Positions 37,006-45,574 of a stretch of 64,000 nt of DNA are shown piece by piece. The position numbers and the translations under genes were made by a program. The notes beneath the pieces are model-generated. The model was given only the letters and a program-made list of their open reading frames with translations, searched no databases and was not told the origin of the DNA. The DNA comes from Rubrivirga litoralis (GTDB taxonomy: Bacteria > Bacteroidota > Rhodothermia > Rhodothermales > Rubricoccaceae), in the NCBI RefSeq assembly GCF_031846415.1, contig NZ_JAVRHT010000014.1:1-64000 (forward strand), written 5' to 3'. Position 1 is the stretch's first letter. Each line of letters starts with the position of its first letter.

Positions 37006-37075
37006 AGTCCCCAGTCCCCAGTCCCCAGTCCCCAGTCCCCAGTCCCCAGTCCCCAGTCCCCAGTCCCCAGTCCTC
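37006..37075. repeat. 7-bp tandem repeat, nine copies of AGTCCCC
   Basis: Nine perfect copies (37006-37068) and one with a single mismatch that runs into the panB stop codon (minus strand, 37076-37074). Like the herA array, it touches the 3' end of a gene. Confidence 0.92.
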
Positions 37076-37910
37076 AGTAGCTCTCGTCGGCGCTCGGGAA
37101 GGCGCCCGCGCGGACGTCGGTGACGTAGCGGCCGACGGCGCCCGTGACCGTCTCGGCGAGGTCGGCGTAGTGGCGGACGAACCGGGGGTTGAAGTCCTGC
37201 GTGAGCCCGAGGAGGTCGTGCGTGACGAGGACCTGCCCGCTGCACCCCGCCCCGGCGCCGATCCCGATCGTCGGGACCGTCAGGCTCTGCGTGAGCTCGG
37301 CCGCGAGGGCCGCCGGGATCTTCTCGAGCACGACCCCGAACACGCCCGCCCGCTCCAGCTTCAGGACGTCCTCGCGGAGCGTTACGGCCTCGTCCTCGTC
37401 GCGCGCGCGCACCTTGTAGGTCCCGAACTTGTAGATGCTCTGCGGCGTGAGCCCGAGGTGGCCCATGACCGGGATGCCCGCGTCGATGATCCGGCGCACC
37501 GAGCCCACGACCGCCGCCCCGCCCTCGAGCTTGACCGCGTGCGCGCCCGTCTCCTTCATCACGCGGATGGCCGAGCGGAGCGCCTCGCGGCTCGACCCCT
37601 GGTAGGACCCGAACGGGAGGTCGACGACCACGAGCGCCCGCTGGACGCCGCGCACCACGCACTGGGCGTGGTAGATCATGTGGTCGAGCGTGATCGGGAG
37701 CGTCGTCTCGTGGCCCGCCATCACGTTCGACGCCGAGTCGCCCACGAGGAGCACGTCGACGCCCGCCGCGTCCAGGAGCCGGGCGCTCGTGTAGTCGTAC
37801 GCCGTCAGCATGGCGACGGGCGTGCCCTCGGCGCGCATCTCCTGGAGCGTCTGCGTCGTCACGCGGCGGACTTCAGCGGCGGTGCCGACGGGGACGGTCT
37901 GGGTGCTCAT
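37074..37910 (-). CDS. panB: 3-methyl-2-oxobutanoate hydroxymethyltransferase PanB
   Basis: 278 residues from ATG 37910. VAMLTAYDYTSARLLDAAGV, LLVGDSASNVMAGH, VKLEGG and VMGHLGLTPQSI are standard, with metal-binding Asp and Glu residues intact. First committed step of pantothenate (CoA) synthesis. A longer open frame to 38030 is not protein-like. Upstream of the start the coding strand carries CCCACCCCGCCC. The stop lies in the tandem array. Confidence 0.95.
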   Translation of the reverse strand: MSTQTVPVGTAAEVRRVTTQTLQEMRAEGTPVAMLTAYDYTSARLLDAAGVDVLLVGDSASNVMAGHETTLPITLDHMIYHAQCVVRGVQRALVVVDLPFGSYQGSSREALRSAIRVMKETGAHAVKLEGGAAVVGSVRRIIDAGIPVMGHLGLTPQSIYKFGTYKVRARDEDEAVTLREDVLKLERAGVFGVVLEKIPAALAAELTQSLTVPTIGIGAGAGCSGQVLVTHDLLGLTQDFNPRFVRHYADLAETVTGAVGRYVTDVRAGAFPSADESY

Positions 37911-38030
37911 AGTGGGGCGCGGGCGGGGTGGGCGAAAGGGTCCCGAGGATACGGCCGCCCCGCCCCGCCCGGAAGTCAGCAGAGCCCCCGCCCCGCCCAT
38001 GCCCGCCGGTGGCGCGGGCGGGGCGGACAC

Positions 38031-38062
38031 AAAAAAGGCGCCGCCCCCGAGGGAGCGGCGCC
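38031..38062 (-). terminator. Intrinsic terminator after the bamA-ompH operon
   Basis: On the minus strand GGCGCCGC and GCGGCGCC (38062-38055 and 38044-38037) form an 8-bp stem with a 10-base loop, followed directly by six T (38036-38031). It lies 22 bases after the stop of the last ompH gene. This is the clearest terminator on the minus strand. Confidence 0.85.
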
Positions 38063-38083
38063 CGAGGCCAGAGGGCGGGGCGG

Positions 38084-38740
38084 CTAGCGACCGCCCGGGG
38101 CCTGCCCGCCCGGGACCTGCTGCCCGTCGACGGCGCCCGGCGTGGTCGGCTGGGCCTGCTGCTGGCGCGTGAGCGGCTCCGACTCCGGATCGACTCCGAG
38201 CCGCTCCATCACGGCCACGGTCAGGTCCTCGACGCGCGGGCTCCGGTAGAGGAAGACCGGCGCGTTGTTGGCGACCGTCGGGAGCACGAGGTCGAAGTTC
38301 TGGGCCTCGGCCTCGGCCGTGATCGCCTCGTCGACCTGCGTGAGCACGGGCTGGAGCAGACGAGCCTCGACGTAGCTGAGGTACTGGAGGCCCTCGGCCT
38401 CGGCCCGCTCGATCGAGCCCTGGAGCTGGGCCAGCTCCACCTGCCGCTCGCGGCGGGCGTCGTCGGTGGCGACGGCGCTCTGGGCGAACGTCTCGTAGTC
38501 GGCCACCTTCGTCTGGAGCTCCTGGCCGAGCGAGTCCTGGACAAACCGGACGCGCTGGCCGACGGCCTGCTGCTGCTGCTGGAGCTGGGTTTGGACGTCG
38601 GCGAACGCCGGCATCCGGATCACGATCTGGTCGGTGTCGACGTAGCCGACCTTGAACGCCTGAGCGGCGGCTGGCGGCGCGAACGCGCCGAGCGCGAGCA
38701 CGGCGGCGAGGAGGGAAACGGTGCGGGTCATCGGGGTCAT
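38084..38740 (-). CDS. OmpH/Skp family periplasmic chaperone, second paralogue
   Basis: 218 residues with a signal peptide (LLAAVLALGAFAPPAAAQ). FKVGYVDTDQIVIRMPAFADVQ is the OmpH start, followed by long helices rich in Gln/Glu (LQQQQQAVGQRVRFVQDSL; RRERQVELAQLQGSIERAEAEG) that form the Skp tentacles. The C-terminus is Pro/Gly/Gln-rich, longer than in typical Skp. A second ATG three codons later is an equally possible start. It is the last gene of the bamA operon. Confidence 0.88.
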   Translation of the reverse strand: MTPMTRTVSLLAAVLALGAFAPPAAAQAFKVGYVDTDQIVIRMPAFADVQTQLQQQQQAVGQRVRFVQDSLGQELQTKVADYETFAQSAVATDDARRERQVELAQLQGSIERAEAEGLQYLSYVEARLLQPVLTQVDEAITAEAEAQNFDLVLPTVANNAPVFLYRSPRVEDLTVAVMERLGVDPESEPLTRQQQAQPTTPGAVDGQQVPGGQAPGGR

Positions 38741-38773
38741 GGGGGGAGAGACAGTCCGGGGGGGAAGAAGCCG

Positions 38774-39307
38774 CTAGCGGCCGGGCGAGCCGACGCCCAC
38801 GCCGAGCTCGTCGAGGACGCGGTCGGTGAGGTCGTTGGCGGGTGCGGCGAACAGGAAGAGGTAGTCGCCGTCGCGGTCGAACACGTAGTCGTAGCCGCCC
38901 TCGCTCGCGACGGCCTCGACGGCGGCCAGGAGCCGTTCTTGGGCGGGGCGGAGAAGCTGCTGTTGCTCGCGGAACAGCTCGCCCTCGGGGCCGAAGTACC
39001 GACGGCGGAGGGCGTCGACGGCTTGGCGGCGGTCGGCGAGCGCGGCCAGCGCGCGCTCACGCTCCTCGTCGGTGTAGAGGATCTCGCGGGCGGTAAACTC
39101 GGCGGCGGCCTCGTCGGCCTCGCGGGCCGACGCGTCGACCTCGGCCTGGTACCGCTCGCCGAGCCGGTCGACTTCCTGCTGGGCCGACTGGAATTCGGGC
39201 ATCTGCTCCAAAATCACGGCCGAGTCGACGTGGCCCACCCTCTGCTGCGCGGCGGCGGCCGGCGCGAGCGCGAGGAGGACGAGCCCTACGAGCGGGATCT
39301 TCGGCAT
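38774..39307 (-). CDS. OmpH/Skp family periplasmic chaperone, first paralogue
   Basis: 177 residues from ATG 39307. Signal peptide GLVLLALAPAAAAQ, then RVGHVDSAVILEQMPEFQSAQQEV and a long coiled-coil region (LGERYQAEVDASAREADEAA; REQQQLLRPAQERLLAAVEAVA). It should hold unfolded outer-membrane proteins for BamA, encoded 20 bases upstream. The coding strand reads CCGCCCCGCCCGCT before ATG. Two ompH genes behind bamA are common in Bacteroidota. Confidence 0.88.
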   Translation of the reverse strand: MPKIPLVGLVLLALAPAAAAQQRVGHVDSAVILEQMPEFQSAQQEVDRLGERYQAEVDASAREADEAAAEFTAREILYTDEERERALAALADRRQAVDALRRRYFGPEGELFREQQQLLRPAQERLLAAVEAVASEGGYDYVFDRDGDYLFLFAAPANDLTDRVLDELGVGVGSPGR

Positions 39308-39327
39308 AGCGGGCGGGGCGGCCGGGC

Positions 39328-41808
39328 CTAGCGGCCGCCGAGCGAGAACTGGAACAGCCACTGTGGCTCGCGCAGCTGCCGCACGCCGTCTTCGATCTCG
39401 AAGACCGGGTCGATCTGGTAGCCGTAGCTGATGTCGACGGCCCCAACGATGGGGAGGAACAGCTTGGCCCCGACGCCGACCGAGCGGTACAGCTCCGACG
39501 GGTCGAAGTCGCTGAACCCGGCGTAGGTGTTGGCCGCGTCGGCGAAGAGGTACGGGGCGGCCGAAAGCTGGGGCGTCTGGAGCAGGAGGTACGAGAGCTC
39601 GGCCTCGTACTTGGTCAGGATCTGGCCGCCGACGGCGACCCCGTCGCGGTACGGGGTGATGGACTCGGCCGGGTAGCCGCGCAGGAACACGAGGTCGCGG
39701 CCGATCCCCTGCCCCACGCCGTTGGCCGAGCTGGCCTCCAGGAGCGTCCCGCCGACGAGGTAGCGCTGGAACCGGACGGGGTCGCCGGTGAGCGACCCGA
39801 TGTAGCCGGCCCGGGTGGCCACGCTGGCCGAGAGCTTGCCCGCGACCGGGGTGTAGAAGGCGGCGTCGAAGTCCGTCTTGTGGTACTGGATCGACTCGCC
39901 GATGGGCGGGGCCACGGTAAAGCTCAGGTTGAGCGACGAGCCGGCGCGCGGGAAGGTCGGGTTGTCGAGCGCGTTGCGCGAGAGCGTCTGCGTCAGCGTG
40001 ACCTCCTGGCTGAACCCCTCCGGGAGCCGCGTCCGCGTGCCCTCGCCGACGTCGTAGAGCCGGTAGCCGATCGACGTCCCCGTCTGGAAGTAGTCGTCGG
40101 GCCACTTCAGGCGCTGCCGGTAGAACACGTTGGCGCTGGCGAGGCCGAGGTCGTAGGTGGCGAAGTTGGAGTTGGAGTAGCTGAGCGAGAACCCGATGGG
40201 CGTGGGCCGGCCGCGGAACCACGGCTCGGTAAACGAGACCGAGTACCGCTGCGACCGCGTCCCGTAGGTCTGGACCTGGAGCGAGAGCTGCTGGCCGTCG
40301 CCGGTCGGGAGCCCGCCCTTGAACCCCTGGAGCAGGTTCTGGAGGCTGAAGTTGGTGAACGTGACGCGGGCCGTGAGGATGAGCCCGAGGTTGGCCCCGC
40401 CGTAGCCGCCGGAGAGCTCGAGCTGGTCCGACGACGTCTCCGAGAGGTTGTAGACGAGGTCGATCGTCCGGTCCTCGTCGTCGATCGCCGTCTCCGGCCC
40501 CTGGCCGAACGAGGCGGGGTCGAAGTAGTTGAGCGTCGAGAGCTCGCGGATGGACCGCTCGATGGCCTGGCGGCTGTAGGGCTGGCCCGGGACCGTCCGG
40601 ATCTCGCGGCGGATGACGTGCTCCTTGGTCCGCGTGTTGCCGGCGATGCGGACGTCGCCGAACTCGTAGACCTCGCCCTCGAACACCTCGAACGCGAGGT
40701 CGAGCGAGTCGCCGGGCGCGACGGTGACCTCGGGCTGGACGTTGAACCGGAGGTAGCCGCGGTCGGCGTAGAGGCTCGAGACGTCGGTGTGGTCGGGGGC
40801 GTAGTACAGGTTGCGCTCGAGGAGCGTGCCGTTGTACGTGTCGCCGCGCTCGATGCCCAGGGCCAGCCGGAGCTGGTCGTCGGTGAACACGGTGTTCCCC
40901 TCGAAGGTCACGTCGCGGACGGCGTACTGCGGCCCCTCCTCGACCTCGACCTGAACGACAAGGTCGCGCGTGCCGTCCTCCGTCGGCTCAAAGAACACCG
41001 AGTCGCGGACGACGCGGGCGCCGTAGTAGCCGCGGTCGTTGTAGAAGCGGACGAGGCTGGCGAGGTCCTCCTCGAACGCGTCCTCGTCGAACGTCTCACG
41101 CTTCCAGAACCGCCACCACCGCTTTTCGGGCGTGTTCGCGAGCTGCTTGCGGAGCGTGCCGTCGGAGAACACGTCGTTCCCCTGGAACCGGATCGACGCG
41201 ACCGCCACGCGCTCGCCCTTGTCCACGTTGTACGTGAGGGCCACGCGGCCGTCGGTGTCAGTCCGCTGCTGGACGTCGACCGTCGCGAGGCGGAACCCCT
41301 TGTTGCGGAGGTAGGACTCGATCTCCATCCGCCCCCGCTCGACGTCGGCGGGGCGGACGCTGCGGCCCCGGAGGAGCGGGATGGCGTCGGCGAGGTCGTC
41401 GCGCTCGCCGGACTTGACGCCCTCGATCGTGAACGACCCGAGCCGCGGCTGCTCGACGACGGAGACCGTGAGCGCGACCGCCCCGCCCTCGGCCTCGCCG
41501 GCCTCGACGGAGGCGTCGGAAAAGTTGCCGCGGGCGTAGAGGTTGCGGACGGCCTCGGCGAAGGCGGGGTCCCACGGGAGCTGGACGCGCATGCCCGGGC
41601 GGAGCCCGCTGACCTGGCGCGCGAGCGACTCGCTGTTCGCGTCGGCGGCCCCCTCGATGGTCACCTCGGTCACCTCGTAGGTCTGAGGCGCGGCCGAGGC
41701 CGGAGGAGCCGGGGTCTGGGCGCTCGCGGCGGGCGCCCCGAGGGCGGCGGCGAGGGCCGCCAGGCCGGCAAAGCGGGCGAGGAACGTGGTCGCGGTCGGA
41801 CGGGGCAT
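39328..41808 (-). CDS. bamA: Outer-membrane assembly protein BamA (Omp85)
   Basis: 826 residues with a signal peptide ending ASAQ. Five POTRA-like repeats fill about residues 40-450 (YEVTEVTIEGAADANSESLA, GSFTIEGVKSGERDDLADA, VAVASIRFQGNDVFSD, YAVRDVTFEGNTVFTD, YEFGDVRIAGNTRTKEH). The C-terminal 16-strand barrel contains FTEPWFRGRPTPIGFSLSY and LVFLRGYPAES (the conserved RGF/Y loop) and ends with an aromatic-terminated strand (WLFQFSLGGR). It inserts beta-barrel proteins into the outer membrane. Confidence 0.95.
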   Translation of the reverse strand: MPRPTATTFLARFAGLAALAAALGAPAASAQTPAPPASAAPQTYEVTEVTIEGAADANSESLARQVSGLRPGMRVQLPWDPAFAEAVRNLYARGNFSDASVEAGEAEGGAVALTVSVVEQPRLGSFTIEGVKSGERDDLADAIPLLRGRSVRPADVERGRMEIESYLRNKGFRLATVDVQQRTDTDGRVALTYNVDKGERVAVASIRFQGNDVFSDGTLRKQLANTPEKRWWRFWKRETFDEDAFEEDLASLVRFYNDRGYYGARVVRDSVFFEPTEDGTRDLVVQVEVEEGPQYAVRDVTFEGNTVFTDDQLRLALGIERGDTYNGTLLERNLYYAPDHTDVSSLYADRGYLRFNVQPEVTVAPGDSLDLAFEVFEGEVYEFGDVRIAGNTRTKEHVIRREIRTVPGQPYSRQAIERSIRELSTLNYFDPASFGQGPETAIDDEDRTIDLVYNLSETSSDQLELSGGYGGANLGLILTARVTFTNFSLQNLLQGFKGGLPTGDGQQLSLQVQTYGTRSQRYSVSFTEPWFRGRPTPIGFSLSYSNSNFATYDLGLASANVFYRQRLKWPDDYFQTGTSIGYRLYDVGEGTRTRLPEGFSQEVTLTQTLSRNALDNPTFPRAGSSLNLSFTVAPPIGESIQYHKTDFDAAFYTPVAGKLSASVATRAGYIGSLTGDPVRFQRYLVGGTLLEASSANGVGQGIGRDLVFLRGYPAESITPYRDGVAVGGQILTKYEAELSYLLLQTPQLSAAPYLFADAANTYAGFSDFDPSELYRSVGVGAKLFLPIVGAVDISYGYQIDPVFEIEDGVRQLREPQWLFQFSLGGR

Positions 41809-41990
41809 GCGGTCGAGCAGAGCGCGTGGGGCGGACCCGAGGGGCGGGCGTCGGAAGATATCGGGGCGTCCCCGAGGGACCGGCGCAGAGGCAGCGAAGA
41901 CGGCGCTCTGGAGCGGCCCGGGTCGAACGGCACCTCCAATCCTTTATTGCAGCTGGGGACGCCGAGATGCCCCACCCCGCCCCCGAAAGC

Positions 41991-42032
41991 GGCGAGCGGC
42001 GAGCGGCGAGCGGCGAGCGGCGAGCGGCGAGC
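41991..42032. repeat. 7-bp tandem repeat, six copies of GGCGAGC
   Basis: Six perfect copies followed by GGAAGATGCCCCACCCCGCCC. The tail AAGATGC-N-CCACCCCGCCC also follows the GGCAGCG array at 24297, and a related GGAAGGTGC follows the GGAAGAGC array at 19995. Confidence 0.9.
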
Positions 42033-42100
42033 GGAAGATGCCCCACCCCGCCCTCGCAGCTCGCGGGCGGGGCGGCCGCTCAGCCAGAGCAAAGCACAGA

Positions 42101-42170
42101 GGTACAGGGTACTCGGTACGAGGTACGCGCGCTGAGGCTCAGATCGGGCCGTACCCGGTACCCCGTACCC
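42101..42170. repeat. GTAC-rich inverted repeat
   Basis: Left half GGTACAGGGTACTCGGTACG (42101-42120) and right half GTACCCGGTACCCCGTACCC (about 42151-42170) are built of GTAC units at about 7-base spacing, in opposite orientation. Related to the block at 21850-21885. Confidence 0.55.
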
Positions 42171-42318
42171 ACCCGAAGGGTGCTCTAGTTGCCGAGGGCG
42201 GGGCGGCGCCCGCGATCCGCCCGTGCGGCGAGGGCGGGGCGGACATAGGACGGACATGATGACACGAGGGCGGCGACGCGGCAGCGTAGGCTGTCCCTCC
42301 ACCTACGCCCCTCTCCTC

Positions 42319-42786
42319 ATGGACACCCTCTTAACGCCAGACCAACTCCTCGACCACTGGCTCGGCCACCGCCGCCTCACACGGCGCACGATCGAGGCGT
42401 TCCCGAGCGACGACGCGTTCACCTCGTTCTCGGTCGGCGAGATGCGGCCGTTTGCCGGCCTCGTGGGCGAGCTCCTCTCGATGTCGGTCCCCACCCTCAC
42501 GGGCGTCGTCTCGGGGGAGTGGCCGATGGAGCAGGCCACCCCGCCCGCGACCCGCGAGCGCGCGCTGGCGCGGTGGGACGCCGACACGGAGCGGATCGAG
42601 GAGCTGTGGCCGCAGATCCCCGACGGCCGGTTCCAGGAGGTCGACACGGCGTTCGGGCAGTGGACGATGCCGGTGTGGGAGCTCCTGTTCTACGTCGTCG
42701 ACAACGAGGTCCACCACCGCGGCCAGGCGTACGTCTTCCTCCGTGCCCTCGGCGTGGAGCCCCCCGCGTTCCCGGACCGGGCCTGA
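42319..42786 (+). CDS. DinB-family four-helix-bundle protein
   Basis: 155 residues from ATG 42319. LDHWLGHRRLTRRTIEAFP near the start and DNEVHHRGQAYVFLRALGVE near the end carry the His triad typical of DinB/YfiT metal-binding bundles; SFSVGEMRPFAGLVGELL is also characteristic. Members are metal-dependent, often thiol or S-transferase-like enzymes; the substrate is unknown here. Convergent with uppS. Confidence 0.82.
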   Translation: MDTLLTPDQLLDHWLGHRRLTRRTIEAFPSDDAFTSFSVGEMRPFAGLVGELLSMSVPTLTGVVSGEWPMEQATPPATRERALARWDADTERIEELWPQIPDGRFQEVDTAFGQWTMPVWELLFYVVDNEVHHRGQAYVFLRALGVEPPAFPDRA

Positions 42787-42798
42787 CCGGCCCCTCCC

Positions 42799-42830
42799 CC
42801 ACCCCGCCCCGCGTCTCGTGGGCGGGGTGG
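42799..42830. terminator. GC-box inverted pair at a convergent gene end (dinB-like/uppS)
   Basis: CCACCCCGCCC (42799-42809) pairs perfectly with GGGCGGGGTGG (42820-42830) around a 10-base loop. It sits between the two stop codons, so it could end transcription on both strands. No T-run follows, so it would not be a classical intrinsic terminator. Confidence 0.55.
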
Positions 42831-42844
42831 CCGGGCGGGGCGGG

Positions 42845-43639
42845 CTAGCCCTCGCGCACGCCGCCGAACCGGCGGTCGCGGTCCTGGTAGCTCCGCACGG
42901 CGTCGTAGAGCGCGTCGCGGCGGAAGGCCGGCCACGGCCGCTCGGTCACGTAGAGCTCGGCGTAGGCGATCTGCCAGAGGAGGAAGTTCGACACCCGGAA
43001 CTCGCCGGCCGTGCGCACGAGGAGGTCGGGGTCGGGCAGGCCGCGCGTGGCGAGGTGGGCCTCGACGGTCTCCTCGGTCACCGCGGCCGGGTCGAGCCGC
43101 CCCGCCGCGGCCTCCTCGGCGATCTGGCGGGCGGCCCGGGCGATCTCCCACCGCGCCCCGTAGCTGAGGGCGAGCGTGAGCGTCATGCGCTCGTTGGCGG
43201 CCGTGAGCTCGCACGCCTCGCGGAGCTCGCGCTGGCCCCGATCGGGGAGCCGCCCGAGGTCGCCGATGGCGTGGAGGCGGATGCCGTTCTCGTGGAGCTT
43301 TTCGGCCTCCTTGCGGACCGTCCGCACGAGGAGCTCCATGAGGGCCGAGACCTCGGCGGCCGGGCGGCCCCAGTTCTCGGTCGAGAAGGTGTAGAGCGTG
43401 AGGTAGCCCACGCCGATCTGGGCCGCCGCCTCGGTCACGTCGCGGACCGAGACCACGCCCTCGCGGTGGCCCGTCACGCGGCGCTTGCCCTGGGCCTTGG
43501 CCCACCGCCCGTTCCCGTCCATGATGCACGCGACGTGCGCGGGGATCGGGCCGCGCGCCTGGAGCGCGGCCTGCGCGGCGCGGTCGGACTCGGTCTGCGT
43601 GACGCCGGTGAGGGCGACGGCGGGCGGGGCGGTGTCCAT
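42845..43639 (-). CDS. uppS: Di-trans,poly-cis-undecaprenyl-diphosphate synthase UppS
   Basis: 264 residues from ATG 43639. HVACIMDGNGRWAKAQGK (catalytic Asp), HREGVVSVRD, TLYTFSTENWGRP and DLLVRTAGEFRVSNFLLWQI are all present; the last usually reads RTxGExRxSN. It makes the C55 lipid carrier for peptidoglycan and O-antigen. A long open frame to 44656 is not real. Together with dxr and rseP upstream it forms the common uppS-rseP-dxr neighbourhood, although a 377-base repeat-containing gap separates uppS from rseP. Confidence 0.94.
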   Translation of the reverse strand: MDTAPPAVALTGVTQTESDRAAQAALQARGPIPAHVACIMDGNGRWAKAQGKRRVTGHREGVVSVRDVTEAAAQIGVGYLTLYTFSTENWGRPAAEVSALMELLVRTVRKEAEKLHENGIRLHAIGDLGRLPDRGQRELREACELTAANERMTLTLALSYGARWEIARAARQIAEEAAAGRLDPAAVTEETVEAHLATRGLPDPDLLVRTAGEFRVSNFLLWQIAYAELYVTERPWPAFRRDALYDAVRSYQDRDRRFGGVREG

Positions 43640-44016
43640 GCGGCAAGGTACCGCCCCGCCCGGGCGGGGCGGAGGGATGGGCAATGAGGGATGGGGCAAG
43701 AGGTCGTCCTGTTCAACCGCCCCGCCCAGCGGACGCCGCCCCGGCCCTAGCAAAGCGCTGGGCGGGGTGGCCGGTCTCACGCCGCCCCGCCCAGCGCGGG
43801 CCGCGCCTCTCCCCTCTTCTGAAGATTCCCGGGCGGGGCGGTAGAGGTCGCGGAGCCACCGTGCCCAGCGCGACGCCTCTTCTCCTCCTCCCCGCCTTTT
43901 CCCCCCCGCCTCCCGCACCCGAGGGCGGGGCGGCTCCGACGGCGCCACCCCGCCCCTCTGCCCGTTCCCAGTTCCTATTCCCCAGTTCCCGGCGAGCCCG
44001 GCGAGCCCCGCGAGCC
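43640..44016. other. 377-base gene-free region between rseP and uppS
   Basis: Contains a 22-bp perfect GC-box palindrome (43651-43672: CCGCCCCGCCC and its complement joined directly) and, near the rseP stop, short repeats (CAGTTCC units at about 43967-44000 and GGCGAGCCC-type 9-mers at 43992-44018). No protein-like frame. Confidence 0.6.
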
Positions 44017-45462
44017 CTACCCGAACCAGCGGACGGCGTCGTTGAAGATGACGAACACCATGAGCGCCAGGATCAGCGCCACGCCCACCTGCTGGACCAC
44101 CATGCGCACCTTGAGCGACGGCTCGCGCCGCGCGACGGCCTCGTAAGCCAGGAACACGAGGTGGCCGCCGTCGAGCGCCGGGATCGGGAGCACGTTGAAC
44201 ACGGCGAGCGCGATCGAGAGGTAGGCCACGAACTCCCAGAACGACCGGAGCCCGCGGTCGGCGGCCTCCTTCGACTGCTTGGCGATGATGAGCGGGCCGC
44301 CCACGTTCTCGCGCACGCTCTCGCGGCCCGTCACCAGCTTGCCGATGAACGCAAATGTGGCGCCCGTGATCGACGCCGTCCGCTCGACGCCCGAGGCGAG
44401 CGCCGTGCCCGCGCCGACCCGGTCGACGCGCTGGCCGAGCGCGGTGATGTCCTGCTGGATCCCCAGCACGTAGCGGTCGCCCGAGCGCCGCGGCGCGACG
44501 GTTGCCTCGTAGACCGTGGCCGCTCCGCGGTGCTGGACCACGCGGGCGCCCCCGGCGGCCTCCGCCCCGCCCTCCTCCAGCGAGTCCGGCCGCGCCCAGC
44601 GGACCGCGAGCGGGCGGCCGTCCGACGCCAGGATGCGGTCGGTGAGCCGGCCCCACGAGTCGACGGGCTCGCCGTCGACGGCCAGGATGCGGTCGCCGGC
44701 CTGGAGCCCGGCCTGGGCGGCGGCCGAGCCCGGGGCCGTCCCCGCGAGGACGGTCGGGAGCTGGATGTCGGCGCCGAAGATGCCGCCCAGCGAGACGGGC
44801 TCGCCGGCCTCCTCGACCTCCCGCTGCCGGCGCGAAAACCGCGTGAGGAGGTCGTCTGGCCCGTCCAGCTCCACCTCCTCCCCGCCCCGCTCGACCGTCA
44901 GGCGGAACGGGTCGGCCGAGAGCGCGCCCGGCGTGAACACCTCCTCGAAACGCTCAACGCGTTCGCCGTTGACGGCCACGATCCGGTCGCCCGTCTCCAG
45001 ACCGAGGTCCGACGCGATCGAGCCGTCGGTGACCTCGAGGCGGATGTTCTCGAGCGGCGTGTAGGAGACGCCGTAGGCGAAGGCGAGCGCCGCGTAGAGG
45101 AGCGAGGCCAGGATGAGGTTGAAGACCACGCCGGCCGAGATCACGACCATCCGCTGCCACACGGGCTTGGCGCGGAACTCGTCCGGCGCCGGCTCGCTCT
45201 CCAGCCCCTCGGCGTCGAGGCTCTCGTCGACCATCCCGGCGATCTTCACGTAGCCCCCGAGCGGGACCGCCCCCAGCCGGTACCGCGTGGCGCCGACCTG
45301 CTTGTCGACGATGTTAGGCGGGAAGCCGATCGAGAACGCGTCGACCCGCATCTTAAAGAGGCGGGCGGCCAGGAAGTGGCCGAGTTCGTGGATCGTGACC
45401 AGGATGCCGAGCGCGACGGCGACCCAGAGGAAGTACGAGAGCGAGTTGAGGATCGCGTCCAT
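44017..45462 (-). CDS. rseP: Site-2 intramembrane metalloprotease RseP
   Basis: 481 residues. HELGH at residues 25-29 (LVTIHELGHFLAARLF) is the zinc site, PLGGYVKIAGM follows, two PDZ domains lie at about 130-310 (LETGDRIVAVNGERV and LQAGDRILAVDGEPVDS), and the third zinc ligand is in NVLPIPALDGGHLVFLAYE. Four membrane segments. It cleaves anti-sigma factors and signal-peptide remnants. A C-terminal helix ends near a short tandem repeat. Confidence 0.95.
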   Translation of the reverse strand: MDAILNSLSYFLWVAVALGILVTIHELGHFLAARLFKMRVDAFSIGFPPNIVDKQVGATRYRLGAVPLGGYVKIAGMVDESLDAEGLESEPAPDEFRAKPVWQRMVVISAGVVFNLILASLLYAALAFAYGVSYTPLENIRLEVTDGSIASDLGLETGDRIVAVNGERVERFEEVFTPGALSADPFRLTVERGGEEVELDGPDDLLTRFSRRQREVEEAGEPVSLGGIFGADIQLPTVLAGTAPGSAAAQAGLQAGDRILAVDGEPVDSWGRLTDRILASDGRPLAVRWARPDSLEEGGAEAAGGARVVQHRGAATVYEATVAPRRSGDRYVLGIQQDITALGQRVDRVGAGTALASGVERTASITGATFAFIGKLVTGRESVRENVGGPLIIAKQSKEAADRGLRSFWEFVAYLSIALAVFNVLPIPALDGGHLVFLAYEAVARREPSLKVRMVVQQVGVALILALMVFVIFNDAVRWFG

Positions 45463-45538
45463 AAAGAAAGGTCGGCTCGGGGGGAGCGCTGGCCCCGGGC
45501 GCCCAGGAGCGGGGTGGGGCGGTCAGTCGGGGGGCGGT

Positions 45539-45564
45539 CCACCCCGCCCGCGCGGGCGGGGTGG
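45539..45564. terminator. 26-bp perfect GC-box palindrome between dxr and rseP
   Basis: CCACCCCGCCCGC joined directly to its complement GCGGGCGGGGTGG. Lies in the 112-base gap after the dxr stop. It may attenuate transcription into rseP or act as a repetitive palindrome. Confidence 0.5.
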
Positions 45565-45574
45565 TGCGGGGCGG

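Larger units (their letters stand above)
36506..37073. other. 568-base gene-free region packed with repeats
   Basis: Between the starts/ends of surE and panB. It holds three GTAG-headed palindromes (36640, 36694, 36743), the 68-bp and 35-bp blocks of composite repeat copy B, several GC-box words and the AGTCCCC array. No coding region was found. This is the most repeat-dense gap of the window. Confidence 0.75.
41809..42318. other. 510-base gene-free region upstream of bamA, with repeats
   Basis: Divergent gap between bamA (minus) and the DinB-like gene (plus). It contains the GGCGAGC array, the inverted GTAC-rich repeat and GC-box words. No protein-like frame was found; open frames here read RRAASGE and similar repeat translations. 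Any bamA promoter must lie close to 41809-41960. Confidence 0.6.

Noticed and set aside
24241..37075. Tandem arrays as CRISPR or phage-like direct repeats
   Set aside because: Units are directly adjacent with no unique spacers and no cas genes are near.
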